From Allobosea lupini (GTDB lineage: Bacteria; Pseudomonadota; Alphaproteobacteria; Rhizobiales; Beijerinckiaceae): DNA of 64,000 nucleotides. The translations under genes and the position numbers were made by a program. Below, piece after piece: positions 34,707-43,577 of this stretch; the first letter of the stretch is position 1; each line of letters starts with the position of its first letter. The stretch is from the NCBI RefSeq assembly GCF_900109525.1, contig NZ_FOAN01000002.1, positions 764,378-828,377 on the forward strand, given 5' to 3'. Below the pieces are notes generated by a model. That model saw nothing but the letters and a program-made list of their open reading frames with translations, had not been told where the DNA came from and made no database searches.

Positions 34707-35882
34707 ATGCGTCCGATCAGGTCAGTCTTCGCGCTCTTTTGCATTGCGGCCAGTGCCTTTCCTGCCACTGCAGGGGAGGACACGACGGAGACCCTGACCT
34801 CGACAGCCGTGGTCGGCCTGCGCGGCGGCTTCGACTCCAGCCCGACCAACAGCAAAGGCGAGCGGGGCAGCCCGACACTGACGGGCTTCGCAAGCTGGAA
34901 TTATCTGCGCGGCACGCTGCAGGACGGCTACGTGCTCGACGTCCTGCTGGTCGACACCCAGTACGATCCGCGCCAGCTCGCCGCCAGCCGCTCCCATGCG
35001 CTGACGCTGAAGCATGCGACCGGGATCGGCGAGACGCTCTCTCTGCAGTCCTCGCTCGCGATCGAGAACGAGCAGAGCTGGTCGCGCCGCCGCAATACCC
35101 TGACCTGGCGCGAGCGGCTCAATCTCAGCCTCGGCTCCTTCAGGCTCTTCGCCAATGCCGAGGCGCGGCTTGCCGCGCTGAACGAGCGCAACGTCTTCGC
35201 CGACGGCGATTTCCTGCCGCAGGACGAGAACCTTGCCACGCTCGGCATCACGCCGGGCATCGCCTGGCGCCAGAGCGAGACCGAGATCGGCGTCTCGTTC
35301 ACGACGTCGAGCACGCGCTTCACCAATGGCATCGATTATCTCGGAATGCGCCGGGACAACTACCGGCTGCAGCCCAATCTGTTCGTCTCGACAGCACTCA
35401 AGGGAGCGACGTTCGAGGCCTCGCTGTCGCCGCTGCAGATCATCTTTCCGGACAAGGAGTTCGAGAACCAGAAGTCGCTGCTCTACACGGCCAAGCTGCG
35501 CATCCCCCATGAATGGCTGACGCTCGACCTGTCGTCGGGCCGCACCGTCGAGGACACCACCCTGCCCTTCGCGGTGATCAACCTCGTGACCCAGCACGAA
35601 GGCAAGCTCACTGCGCGCTTCAACGACACGAACGCGCTTTCGTTCACCGTCCGGCAGAAGCTCGAGGATTATCTCGGACTCGACTCGACCACGCGCACGG
35701 CCAGCATCGGCCTCGACTATGCGCGCGGCCTCGGCAACGGCATGACGGCAACCGCCTCGGCCGCCTGGCGCAGGACCAAGGACACGGGACTGGAAGCGGT
35801 GCCGGCCTTCATGGTCCAGCTCGGCCTGCAGAAGCAGCTCGACTTCAGCGAGCCGGGCAAGGGCGCGAAGAAGGGCGGGTGA
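34707..35882 (+). CDS. Outer-membrane beta-barrel protein
   Basis: Protein of 391 aa with a signal peptide (MRPIRSVFALFCIAASAFPA, cut near TAG) and a mature part made of many alternating amphipathic strands, such as TSTAVVGLRGGFDSSPTN, TLTGFASWNY, LFANAEARLAAL and TEIGVSFTTSSTRFTNG, without long hydrophobic helices. This is the look of an outer-membrane barrel of the BBP2-like type seen beside exopolysaccharide or surface genes, though no specific family is certain. It ends in a basic glycine-rich tail rather than phenylalanine. GAGAGG lies eight bases before ATG 34707; ATG 34701 is also possible. It is divergent from a small secreted protein. Confidence 0.7.
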   Translation: MRPIRSVFALFCIAASAFPATAGEDTTETLTSTAVVGLRGGFDSSPTNSKGERGSPTLTGFASWNYLRGTLQDGYVLDVLLVDTQYDPRQLAASRSHALTLKHATGIGETLSLQSSLAIENEQSWSRRRNTLTWRERLNLSLGSFRLFANAEARLAALNERNVFADGDFLPQDENLATLGITPGIAWRQSETEIGVSFTTSSTRFTNGIDYLGMRRDNYRLQPNLFVSTALKGATFEASLSPLQIIFPDKEFENQKSLLYTAKLRIPHEWLTLDLSSGRTVEDTTLPFAVINLVTQHEGKLTARFNDTNALSFTVRQKLEDYLGLDSTTRTASIGLDYARGLGNGMTATASAAWRRTKDTGLEAVPAFMVQLGLQKQLDFSEPGKGAKKGG

Positions 35883-35908
35883 ACGGTCGCGCCACGGCCA
35901 ACCACTAC

Positions 35909-36001
35909 CGTCATGCTCGGCCTTGTGCCGAGCATCTACGCCTTGACCACAGCCCTCGACCTACGAAGGCGTGGATGGTCGGGACAAGCCCGACCATGAC
36001 G
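35909..36001. repeat. Palindromic intergenic repeat, family B copy 2
   Basis: Same unit as 10415-10507 in the opposite orientation: GCTCGGCCTTGTGCCGAGC first and GGTCGGGACAAGCCCGACC last, bounded by GTCATG and CATGAC. It lies between converging barrel and dctP genes. Confidence 0.85.
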
Positions 36002-36026
36002 GCTGTGGTTCGCTCGTCCGAAGACC

Positions 36027-37040
36027 TCAGGCGAGCTTGCCGCCGACTGCCTTCTCGAGGATCGCCCAGGCCTCGTCGCCGTACTTGCCCTTCCATTCGC
36101 CGTAGAAGCCGGCCTTCTGCAGCGCGGCCCGGAATTCGTCGGCCTTGGTCTGGTTGATGACCATGCCCTTCGAGGTCAGCTCGGCCTGCAGGCCGGCATT
36201 GAGCTTGGCGACGTCGTCGCGCTCCAGCAGAGCGGCAGCATCGATGTTCTTGGCGACGATCGTTCGCAGGTCCTGCGGCAGGCGCTCCCAGGCACGGCGA
36301 TTGGCCAGGAACCAGAAGCCGTCCCACATGTGGTTGGTGAGCGAGAGGTACTTCTGCACCTCGAACAGCTTGGCGGTTGCGATGATCGCCAGCGGGTTCT
36401 CCTGGCCATCGACGATCTTGGTCTGCAGCGCGGTATAGACCTCGGCGAAGTTGATGCTGGCCGGAGCCGAGTCGAAGGCCTTGAACATTGAGGTCCAGAG
36501 CGGCGAGACCGGCACCCGGATCTTGAAGCCCTTGAGATCGGCCGGAGAATTGATCGGCCCCTTCGACGAGGTCATCTGGCGGAAGCCATTGTCCCAGATC
36601 TTGTCGAGGACATGCAGGTTCGCCTTTGCGATCTGGCCGCGCACATAGGCGCCGAGCTCGCCATCCATCGCCTTCCAGACCGCGTCATAGTCCGGGAAGG
36701 CGAAGCCGATGCCGCTGACCGAGGCGTTTGGCACCAGGGTCGACAGGATCAGCGGCGACAGCGTGAAGAACTCGACGCCGCCGGAGCGGACCTGGTTCAG
36801 CATGTCGGTGTCGGAGCCGAGTTGGTTGTTCGGGAAGATCTGGATGACGACCTTGCCATTGGTCTCGGCCTTGATCTTCTCCATCGCCTCGGCGGCACGC
36901 ACGTTCATCGGATGCGCCAGCGGCAGGTTGTTGGCGTATTTGTAGGTGAATTCCGGCGTCTGGGCACGGGCGACCGAGAAGGTCCCGATCGTGGCGGCGG
37001 CAGTGGCGCCCTGCAGGATCGTGCGGCGTGAGATCGACAT
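36027..37040 (-). CDS. dctP: TRAP transporter solute-binding protein, second system
   Basis: DctP-family periplasmic receptor of 337 aa. The N-terminus MSISRRTILQGATAAATIGT is a twin-arginine-type signal (SRRTILQG), ending at VARA before QTPEFTYKYANNLP. The conserved arginine is in FKIRVPVSPLW, followed by QTKIVDGQENPLAII. Substrate unknown. GGGAGGA precedes ATG 37040. It follows the fused DctQM permease gene on the same strand after 145 bases. The neighbouring IclR regulator and acyl-CoA ligase suggest a carboxylic acid that is activated with CoA after import. Confidence 0.92.
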   Translation of the reverse strand: MSISRRTILQGATAAATIGTFSVARAQTPEFTYKYANNLPLAHPMNVRAAEAMEKIKAETNGKVVIQIFPNNQLGSDTDMLNQVRSGGVEFFTLSPLILSTLVPNASVSGIGFAFPDYDAVWKAMDGELGAYVRGQIAKANLHVLDKIWDNGFRQMTSSKGPINSPADLKGFKIRVPVSPLWTSMFKAFDSAPASINFAEVYTALQTKIVDGQENPLAIIATAKLFEVQKYLSLTNHMWDGFWFLANRRAWERLPQDLRTIVAKNIDAAALLERDDVAKLNAGLQAELTSKGMVINQTKADEFRAALQKAGFYGEWKGKYGDEAWAILEKAVGGKLA

Positions 37041-37185
37041 GGTGTTTCCTCCCTGAAGGTTCTTCATTGGTCAGCGCGCCCTTATTTGGGGACGCCAAGG
37101 CGTTTCGGTCATGCTGGCGCGGGTTTCCGCCATCCGGCAATCGACGGGCGCGACGGGTGGCCATGATGGAACGACATGGCGCCCA

Positions 37186-39096
37186 TCACAGGAATATCGT
37201 CGAGAAGGACGGGACGTAGGCGATGATGGCCAGGCCGGCGAGCAGCGCGAGCAGATAGGGCCAGATCGCGCCCATCGCCTCATCCGGTTCGACATTGCCG
37301 ATCTTGCAGGCGATATAGAAGCCGATGCCGACCGGCGGCGTCATCAGGCCGATGTTCATCGCGGTGACGACGACCATCGAATAGTGGATGTCGTTGATCC
37401 CCAGGCTCTTGGCGATCGGGAACATCAGGGGCGCCATCAGCACGATCGCCGGCAGGCCCTCGAGCACGCAGCCAAGGATCATGAAGACGACGATCGTCAC
37501 CGCCATGAAGCTGATCCAGCCGCCGGGCAGATGCGACATCGCGGTTGCAAGGTCGCGGGCAAAGCCGGTTTGGGTCAGCGCCCAGGCCATGGCCGAGGCA
37601 GTGCCGAGGATCATCAGGATCGCACCCGAGAGCGCCGCGGTCTCGACCAGCATGCCGTAGAAGGTGCGCCAGCTGATGCCGCCATAGAGCACGATGCCCA
37701 CGATCAGCGCATAGAGCACAGCGATGGTCGAGACCTCGGTCGCGGTGGCGACGCCGCCGCCGACGGCGCTGCGGATCAGGAAGGGCAGGACGAGGGCAGG
37801 TGCCGCGACCAGCGCCGTCTTCCAGATCGTCGCGAACGGCGCGCGGCGCACGCCCTTCAGCATCTCGCCCCGCGCCTTCCAGCGCGCCAGGATGGCGAGC
37901 ACGAGCAGCAGCACGGTCGCGACGACGAGGCCGTTGGTGAAGAGCCCCGCGATCGAGACGCCAGCGACCGAGCCGAGCACGATCAGCACGATCGAGGGCG
38001 GCACGGTCTCGGCCATGGCGGCGCCGGTCGAGAGCAGCGCGATCAGCTCCTTGGGCTGATAGCCGCGCCGCTTCATCTCAGGGAACAGGGCCGGCGCCAC
38101 CGTCGCCATGTCGGAAACCTTGGAGCCGGAAATGCCGGAGACCAGAAAGAGCGAGCCAAGCAGCACATAGGACATGCCGGCGCGGACATGCCCGAGCAAT
38201 GAAGCGAGGAAGTCGACGATCGCCTTGCCCATGCCGGTGGCGTCGAGCACGCAACCGAGCAGCACGAAGATCGGAACCGACAGCAGGATCAGGCTCGACA
38301 TGCCTTCGTCCATGCGCCCGATCATGACGAAGATCGGCACGGTCGTGCTGAACGACAGGAAGCAGAGCGCCCCCAACCCGAAGCAGAAGGCGATCGGGAT
38401 GCCGGCGACGAGGCAGAGGCCGACGACACCGAGCAGGAAGATGGCGATGTTGACGTACCCCAGCGTCTTGAACACCGGCGTCAGCAGAAAGAAGGCGGCC
38501 GCGACGAGGCCGATCACCGCAGCCGAGATCAGGAGATCGCGCAGCGTGCAGGTCCGGACTGCATAGGTCAGCACCAGCGCCAGCATGGCGATGATGCCGA
38601 AGGCGATCGCCGAGACACGGTAGCTCGAGGGAATGTTGAGCGCCGCCGAGGTGACGTAGGATTCCTCGATGACATAGTCGATCGCCGGCCAGGTCATCAC
38701 CGCGAGGAAAGTCGCGACCGCGAGCAGGCCGAAGGCATGGGCGAGACCGCGCAGGCGCTCCGGCAGCATGCCGACGAAGAGGGTCAGGCGCAGGTGCTCG
38801 TTGCGGTCGATCGCGATGGCGGCGCCGAGCATGGCGAGCCAGAGGAAGCAGATCGAGGCGGCCTCGTCGATCCAAACCACCGGGATCGAGAGGACATAGC
38901 GCGAGGTCACCCCAGCCAGCAGCAGCGTGACGATGGCGACGAGCAGGCACGCGGCGATGACCTCGAGCGGGCGCACCAGCGCCGAGCCGACACGCTTCGG
39001 GGTATGGTCGAGGCTCTCCAGGACCGCGGCAACGCCGTCGCTGGAGTTTGCGCTGACATGCGCGCCGGCGGCCACGCCTGTGCTTGTCTCGGCCAT
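37186..39096 (-). CDS. TRAP transporter fused small/large permease DctQM
   Basis: Fusion of DctQ and DctM in one 636-residue membrane protein. Residues about 40-200 form the four-helix DctQ part (VVWIDEAASICFLWLAMLGA, with RNEHLRLTLF next), and the rest is DctM with SVPIFVLLGCVLDATGMG, SGISGSKVSDMATVAP and ETVPPSIVLIVLGS. A polar N-terminus of about 40 residues precedes helix one. GGGAGGA lies ahead of ATG 39096; 39114 is an alternative. Together with the DctP gene it makes a complete second TRAP importer. A palindrome in the divergent promoter region is the likely IclR operator. Confidence 0.92.
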   Translation of the reverse strand: MAETSTGVAAGAHVSANSSDGVAAVLESLDHTPKRVGSALVRPLEVIAACLLVAIVTLLLAGVTSRYVLSIPVVWIDEAASICFLWLAMLGAAIAIDRNEHLRLTLFVGMLPERLRGLAHAFGLLAVATFLAVMTWPAIDYVIEESYVTSAALNIPSSYRVSAIAFGIIAMLALVLTYAVRTCTLRDLLISAAVIGLVAAAFFLLTPVFKTLGYVNIAIFLLGVVGLCLVAGIPIAFCFGLGALCFLSFSTTVPIFVMIGRMDEGMSSLILLSVPIFVLLGCVLDATGMGKAIVDFLASLLGHVRAGMSYVLLGSLFLVSGISGSKVSDMATVAPALFPEMKRRGYQPKELIALLSTGAAMAETVPPSIVLIVLGSVAGVSIAGLFTNGLVVATVLLLVLAILARWKARGEMLKGVRRAPFATIWKTALVAAPALVLPFLIRSAVGGGVATATEVSTIAVLYALIVGIVLYGGISWRTFYGMLVETAALSGAILMILGTASAMAWALTQTGFARDLATAMSHLPGGWISFMAVTIVVFMILGCVLEGLPAIVLMAPLMFPIAKSLGINDIHYSMVVVTAMNIGLMTPPVGIGFYIACKIGNVEPDEAMGAIWPYLLALLAGLAIIAYVPSFSTIFL

Positions 39097-39160
39097 AAGG
39101 GCCGCTCCTCCCATCGCCCGCCGATCCGACGGGTCCACATTATGGCGAATTAACTCGCTC

Positions 39161-39174
39161 GTTCCGGCTGGAAC
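39161..39174. promoter_or_regulatory. Possible IclR-type operator
   Basis: Palindrome GTTCCGGCTGGAAC (GTTCC-N4-GGAAC) between the divergent TRAP and iclR genes, of the symmetry bound by IclR-family regulators. Confidence 0.5.
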
Positions 39175-39248
39175 ATACACGGATCAACCGCTGTTGCAAT
39201 CGCCAGCGCGGCCATCTACACCTTTAACGCAGATGAGAGGTCCGCATC

Positions 39249-40124
39249 ATGGACCCCAACGTGATCGAGGAAATGCAGTCCGAGTCCATGCCGACGCCCG
39301 ATCTGTCAGGCTCGCAAAGCGTCGATCGCGCCTTGCGATTGCTGGCGCTCGTCGGTCGCGAGAGTGCATCTGGCCTGCCGCTCAGCGAGATCGTCGGGGA
39401 AAGCGGGCTGAACAAGCCGACCGTCCGGCGCCTGCTGCTAGCGCTGATGCGGGCCGGGCTGGTCGAACAGGACGCGCGGACGCGGCGTTACCATCTCGGC
39501 GAGGAGACCTTCGTGCTCGGACTGCTCTGCGGCCAGCGCCACGGACTGCTCGACCTCGCCATGCCCAGCCTGCGGGCGCTCTCGGACACGACGCAGGACA
39601 CCAGCTTCTTTTCAATCCGGCGCGACCGCTTCGCCATCTGCCTGCATCGCGAGGAAGGCACCTGGCCGGTGCGTACCCATGCCTTGCAAGCCGGCGACCA
39701 GCACCCGCTCGGTGTCGGCGCCGGCTCGCTCGCCATGCTGGCGCTGATGCCGGACGCCGAGTCGACCGCGATGATCGAGGCCAATCGCGCCGTGCTCGCA
39801 GCGCGCTACCCGGCCTATTCGCCGGCGCAGCTGATCACCGATATCGCCCTTGCCAGGCAGCAGGGCTTCGCCCTCAACCCCGGCCGCATCGTCACCAATT
39901 CCTGGGGCATCGGCGTCGGCGTACGCTATCCCGACGGGCGTGTCGCCGGGGCGCTCAGCATCGCCGCGATCGATTCGCGCATGCAGCCGCAGCGGCAGGA
40001 TGAACTTGGGGCGCTGCTGCGTCACGAGGCGCGGCAGGTCGAGACGCGGATTGTCGACATGCTCGGCCGGCGACAGGCCAAGCCGGCGACAGCCGAGATC
40101 AGAATAGTGGAGACGACGCCATGA
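39249..40124 (+). CDS. IclR-family regulator
   Basis: Transcription factor of 291 aa with an N-terminal winged helix (SQSVDRALRLLALVGRE, then SGLPLSEIVGESGLNKPTVR) and a C-terminal IclR effector domain with SIRRDRFAICLHREEGTWPV and the conserved GVGAGSLAMLAL. IclR regulators bind small organic acids. GAGAGG precedes the ATG. Its stop overlaps the acyl-CoA ligase start by four bases, so it is co-translated with the pathway it presumably controls, and it is divergent from the TRAP importer. Confidence 0.92.
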   Translation: MDPNVIEEMQSESMPTPDLSGSQSVDRALRLLALVGRESASGLPLSEIVGESGLNKPTVRRLLLALMRAGLVEQDARTRRYHLGEETFVLGLLCGQRHGLLDLAMPSLRALSDTTQDTSFFSIRRDRFAICLHREEGTWPVRTHALQAGDQHPLGVGAGSLAMLALMPDAESTAMIEANRAVLAARYPAYSPAQLITDIALARQQGFALNPGRIVTNSWGIGVGVRYPDGRVAGALSIAAIDSRMQPQRQDELGALLRHEARQVETRIVDMLGRRQAKPATAEIRIVETTP

Positions 40125-41761
40125 CGACGAGCGCAGCGGGCGCCGAGCCGGCGGGCGGGCTGAAACCCGTTACCACGCGAGTGATGAACCTCGCGCATTT
40201 CCTGACGCGCAATGCCCGCCGCTTCGGCGACCGCCCCGGGCTGATCTGGGGCGAGCGGCAATGGAGCTGGCGCGAACTCGATGCGGCCACGCATGCGCTC
40301 TGCGCGGCGCTGGCCGCGCGCGGCATCGGCAAGGGCGATCGCATCCTCGTCCACTCGAAGAATTGCGGCGAGATGTTCGTCTCGATGTTCGCCGCCTTCC
40401 GGCTCGGCGCGGTCTGGGTGCCGACCAATTTCCGGCTGATGCCGGACGAGGTCGCCTATCTTGCCACCTCCTCCGGTGCCAAGGGCTTTCTCTGTCATGG
40501 CGATTTTCCCGATCATGCCGCGGCTGTCGCCAAAGAGAGCAAGACGCTGCAGTTTACCTGGCGGATCGGCGCCGGCTCGTTCGGCGAGACGACGCTTACG
40601 GAAGCGATCGCCGCTCATCGGGGCCAGCGCGTACCGGACGCCGTCGTCGACCGCGACGATCCCTGCTGGTTCTTCTTCACCTCCGGCACCACCGGCCGCT
40701 CCAAGGCCGCGGTGCTGACCCATGGCCAGATGGGCTTCGTCGTCACCAACCACCTCGCCGACCTCGTGCCAGGCTCGACGGAAGCAGACGCCTCGCTGGT
40801 CGTCGCGCCGCTCTCGCACGGCGCGGGCGTGCACCAGCTCGTGCTGACGGCGCGCGGCGCGCCGACGATCCTGCTTCCGACCGAGCGCTTCGACATCGAC
40901 GAAGCCTTTCGGCTGATCGAAAAGCACCGCGTGACCAACATCTTCACCGTGCCGACCATCCTGAAGATGCTGGTCGAGCACCCGGCGGTCGACCAGCACG
41001 ATCATTCCAGCCTGCGCCATGTCATCTATGCCGGCGCGCCGATGTATCGCGAGGACCAGAAGACGGCGCTGGCCAAGCTCGGCAAGGTGCTGGTGCAGTA
41101 TTTCGGCCTCGGCGAAGTCACCGGCAACATCACCGTGCTGCCGACTTATCTGCACGAGGAAGAGGATGGGCCACAGGCGCGCATCGGCAGCTGCGGCGTC
41201 GAGCGAACCGGCATCCAGGTCGCGATCCAGAACGACGCAGGCGAGGAGCTGAAGCCGTTCGAGACCGGCGAGATCTGCGTGATCGGCCCGGCCGTCTTCG
41301 CCGGCTATTACGAGAACCCCGAGGCCAATGCGAAGTCCTTCCGCAGTGGCTGGTTCCGCACCGGCGATCTCGGCCATATGGACGAGGAGGGCTTCGTCTA
41401 CATCACTGGCCGCGCCTCGGACATGTACATCTCCGGCGGCTCGAACATCTATCCGCGCGAGATCGAGGAGAAGATCCTCACCCATCCGGCGATCGCGGAA
41501 GCAGCGGTCCTCGGCGTGCCAGATGCGGTCTGGGGCGAGATCGGCGTCGCCGTCTGCGTCGCGCGCCGCCCTGTCGACGAGAATGAGCTGGCGGGCTACC
41601 TCGCCGAGAAGATCCCGCGCTACAAGATGCCCAAGCGCTTCTTCTTCTTTGAGGAACTGCCGAAATCCGGCTATGGCAAGGTGCCCAAGCGCCTGGTGCG
41701 CGACGAATTGGAGAGGCGCGGCCTGCTCGACTTCGTCCGCACGCCGGGAGGCTCAGTGTGA
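40121..41761 (+). CDS. AMP-dependent acyl-CoA synthetase
   Basis: ATP-dependent ligase joining a carboxylic acid to CoA, 546 aa, ANL superfamily. The phosphate-binding loop is FFTSGTTGRSKAAVLTH (about residues 185-201), the adenine-binding block VLVQYFGLGEVTGNI, the hinge-region aspartate in YITGRASDMYISGGSNIYP, and the catalytic lysine in KSGYGKVPKRL. The acid could be aromatic, branched or long-chain; the sequence alone does not tell. It overlaps iclR by ATGA and the next gene by GTGA, giving a three-gene operon. Confidence 0.92.
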   Translation: MTTSAAGAEPAGGLKPVTTRVMNLAHFLTRNARRFGDRPGLIWGERQWSWRELDAATHALCAALAARGIGKGDRILVHSKNCGEMFVSMFAAFRLGAVWVPTNFRLMPDEVAYLATSSGAKGFLCHGDFPDHAAAVAKESKTLQFTWRIGAGSFGETTLTEAIAAHRGQRVPDAVVDRDDPCWFFFTSGTTGRSKAAVLTHGQMGFVVTNHLADLVPGSTEADASLVVAPLSHGAGVHQLVLTARGAPTILLPTERFDIDEAFRLIEKHRVTNIFTVPTILKMLVEHPAVDQHDHSSLRHVIYAGAPMYREDQKTALAKLGKVLVQYFGLGEVTGNITVLPTYLHEEEDGPQARIGSCGVERTGIQVAIQNDAGEELKPFETGEICVIGPAVFAGYYENPEANAKSFRSGWFRTGDLGHMDEEGFVYITGRASDMYISGGSNIYPREIEEKILTHPAIAEAAVLGVPDAVWGEIGVAVCVARRPVDENELAGYLAEKIPRYKMPKRFFFFEELPKSGYGKVPKRLVRDELERRGLLDFVRTPGGSV

Positions 41762-42615
41762 GGACGATTGAGCAGCCGGGGCCCGCCGAGGCCGAGCGTG
41801 TCCAGTGGGCCGAGGCCCGGGGTCGCAAGCTGACCCTGGAGCTGAAACCCGGCCTGCTGCTCGACGCGATCGCAGAGGCCTTCGCAGCCCAGGGTTTCTT
41901 CAGCGGCGTGCTGCGCCTTCCTGCCGGCCTTCCGCTCGCGCCCTTCGCCTATGTCATGCCGGCGCTCTCGGCGACGCCGGAGCATGCCGCCTTCTATAGC
42001 GAGACCTTCCGGCCGGAGGGCGTGACCCGGATCGAGACGGGCGCACTGACTTTCGGCGAGCGCGACGGCGCCCCGTTCTTCCACGGGCACGCGCTTTGGC
42101 GCGAGGCCGACGGCCGGCACAATGGCGGACACATCCTGCCGGACCAGAGCGTACTGGCCCAGCCGGTCACCGTCGATGCGGTCGGGCTCGATGGCGCCGG
42201 CTTCGTCGCCAGCCATGATCCTGAAACCAACTTCAAGCTGTTCATGCCGGCGGTACAGCCAAGTCGCGACACGAAAGCGGAAAGCCGCTTCTTCGTGCTG
42301 CGGCTGCGGCCGAACCGCGACGTCTTCACCGCGCTGGAAACGTTCTGCGCCGAACGCGGGATCGCCCACGCCGTCATCCATGGCGGCGTCGGTTCGACGA
42401 TCGGCGCGCGCTTCAGTGATGGCCGCTCGATCGAACCTTTTGCCACCGAGATCGCGATCACCGCAGGCCATGTCGCCCCCGGCATTGACGGCAAGCCGGA
42501 AGCGGCGCTCGCGATCGCGCTGGTCGACTATACCGGCGGCATGGCGCAAGGCACACTCAAGCGCGGCGACAATCCGGTGCTGATGACGCTGGAGCTGGTG
42601 CTGGAGGCGCAGTAG
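41758..42615 (+). CDS. Protein with two PPC/DUF296 domains
   Basis: Protein of 285 aa consisting of two tandem PPC (plants and prokaryotes conserved, DUF296) domains, about residues 1-140 and 155-285. Each has the metal-binding histidine core, GHALWREADGRHNGGHIL in the first and HAVIHGGVGSTIG in the second. In bacteria this trimeric fold is linked to small-molecule or metal binding; function is not established. It starts at GTG overlapping the ligase stop (GTGA) and so is coupled with iclR and the acyl-CoA ligase. A role in the same carboxylate pathway is inference. Confidence 0.85.
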   Translation: MRTIEQPGPAEAERVQWAEARGRKLTLELKPGLLLDAIAEAFAAQGFFSGVLRLPAGLPLAPFAYVMPALSATPEHAAFYSETFRPEGVTRIETGALTFGERDGAPFFHGHALWREADGRHNGGHILPDQSVLAQPVTVDAVGLDGAGFVASHDPETNFKLFMPAVQPSRDTKAESRFFVLRLRPNRDVFTALETFCAERGIAHAVIHGGVGSTIGARFSDGRSIEPFATEIAITAGHVAPGIDGKPEAALAIALVDYTGGMAQGTLKRGDNPVLMTLELVLEAQ

Positions 42616-43244
42616 CATCCCCTACCCCCTGGACATGGTCGCCCGTCACGGGGGAGTATGGACTGTCGGCGAGGGCAGCAGCGCTCCCCGAGCGGCTCGG
42701 GGAGGCTCGCAGTTGGTGCTCCGGCCGAACCGTACAATTCCGTCCGCCAGCACCTTGTCGAATCCCAGAGGCTGCCGAGAATCTTTTGCATGAGCGGACA
42801 AGCGGACCGACCATCGCCGAGATTGAGCCGGAAGAGGGGTAAGAGGCACGCCGCTCGCCGGGTCGCGCCGTGGCCCGCATGATTGACAAGGCCCGATACG
42901 CAACGTTTCAGGCCAAAACATGAGCAGCACCCTAAAACAAGAATATGCCTAGGTTTATAATTCCATGACCTAAGGGCATGTTTATCTAGTTTAGTAACAA
43001 AAAAAGCGAATTGACCTTGATTTAATATCATTTTTGCAAAAGGAATTATTGTTAGTTTAATTTTTAAATCATAAGACTTCAGTGAATTCAATTTTTATAG
43101 CTCATTCTTTTTCCACAAGAACGGTAAACTCACCGAAATCTTTCTCAGGTCAGATTCATTGCTTGACGCCGCAACGTCAGCAGTGTACCCAGTTATTGCA
43201 AGGTGGAACCATTCTCGCCTGTCGTGACAGCAAGGGGACTCTCG
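42616..43244. promoter_or_regulatory. Long AT-rich leader of the tyrosine-rich protein locus
   Basis: A gap of 629 bases. The first part (to about 42890) is GC-rich, has a hairpin at 42684-42704 (CTCCCCGAG / CTCGGGGAG) and no convincing gene. From about 42895 to 43140 it becomes strikingly AT-rich with runs of A and T, for example TTTAATTTTTAAATCATAAG. Near 43164-43179 there is TGACG-N6-CGTCA, a possible operator. This is probably the promoter and control region of the tyrosine-rich gene. Confidence 0.5.
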
Positions 43245-43562
43245 ATGAAGAAGTTGTTGCTCGCCTCCGTCGCAGTGCTTGCGCTCGGTGCGGTTCCGGC
43301 CGCTGCCGACACCGCGCAGATTTTCGGCAATGCCAGCGCCAAGGTGCTGACGCCTGACGCCAACAAGAAGGTCGTCGGCAAGGGCTATTACGCCGACTAC
43401 TACGGCTACTACGGGTATTATTATTCGTACTATGCGAACTACTACGCATATTACGGCTATGTCTACTCGAACGCCGACTATTATTACAATGCCTATTACT
43501 ATTCATACTACGCGACCCAGTATCTCTACAACGCCTACTACTATCAGTACTATAACGTCTGA
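43245..43562 (+). CDS. Secreted tyrosine-rich repeat protein, candidate fibril subunit
   Basis: Unrecognised protein of 105 aa. A signal peptide (MKKLLLASVAVLALGAVPAA, cut before DTAQ) and a short polar segment (AQIFGNASAKVLTPDANKK) lead into a C-terminal 60-residue domain starting KGYYADYYGYY that contains 32 tyrosines, with Gly, Ala, Asn, Ser and Asp as spacers. Paired tyrosines recur every 3 or 4 residues, a heptad spacing. AAGGGGA lies seven bases before ATG 43245. It is followed by a terminator-like hairpin and then genes for an outer-membrane pore, a C39 peptidase and a further secreted protein. That context suggests it is the exported subunit of a surface fibre or film; tyrosine could support stacking or dityrosine cross-links. 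This role is inference. Confidence 0.8.
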   Translation: MKKLLLASVAVLALGAVPAAADTAQIFGNASAKVLTPDANKKVVGKGYYADYYGYYGYYYSYYANYYAYYGYVYSNADYYYNAYYYSYYATQYLYNAYYYQYYNV

Positions 43563-43577
43563 TATCTCCACCGACGG

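Noticed and set aside
39170..39195. GGAAC-N19-TT upstream of iclR, resembling an EcfG promoter
   Set aside because: The GGAAC half is part of the GTTCC-N4-GGAAC palindrome, and an IclR operator explains it better; the motif is short enough to be chance.
42684..42704. Hairpin CTCCCCGAG/CTCGGGGAG as terminator of the iclR operon
   Set aside because: No T run follows and it is 70 bases past the stop; listed only as part of the intergenic description.
42528..43091. Minus-strand ORFs in the AT-rich leader
   Set aside because: They cross a sharp composition change and overlap the PPC gene on the other strand; no plausible protein.
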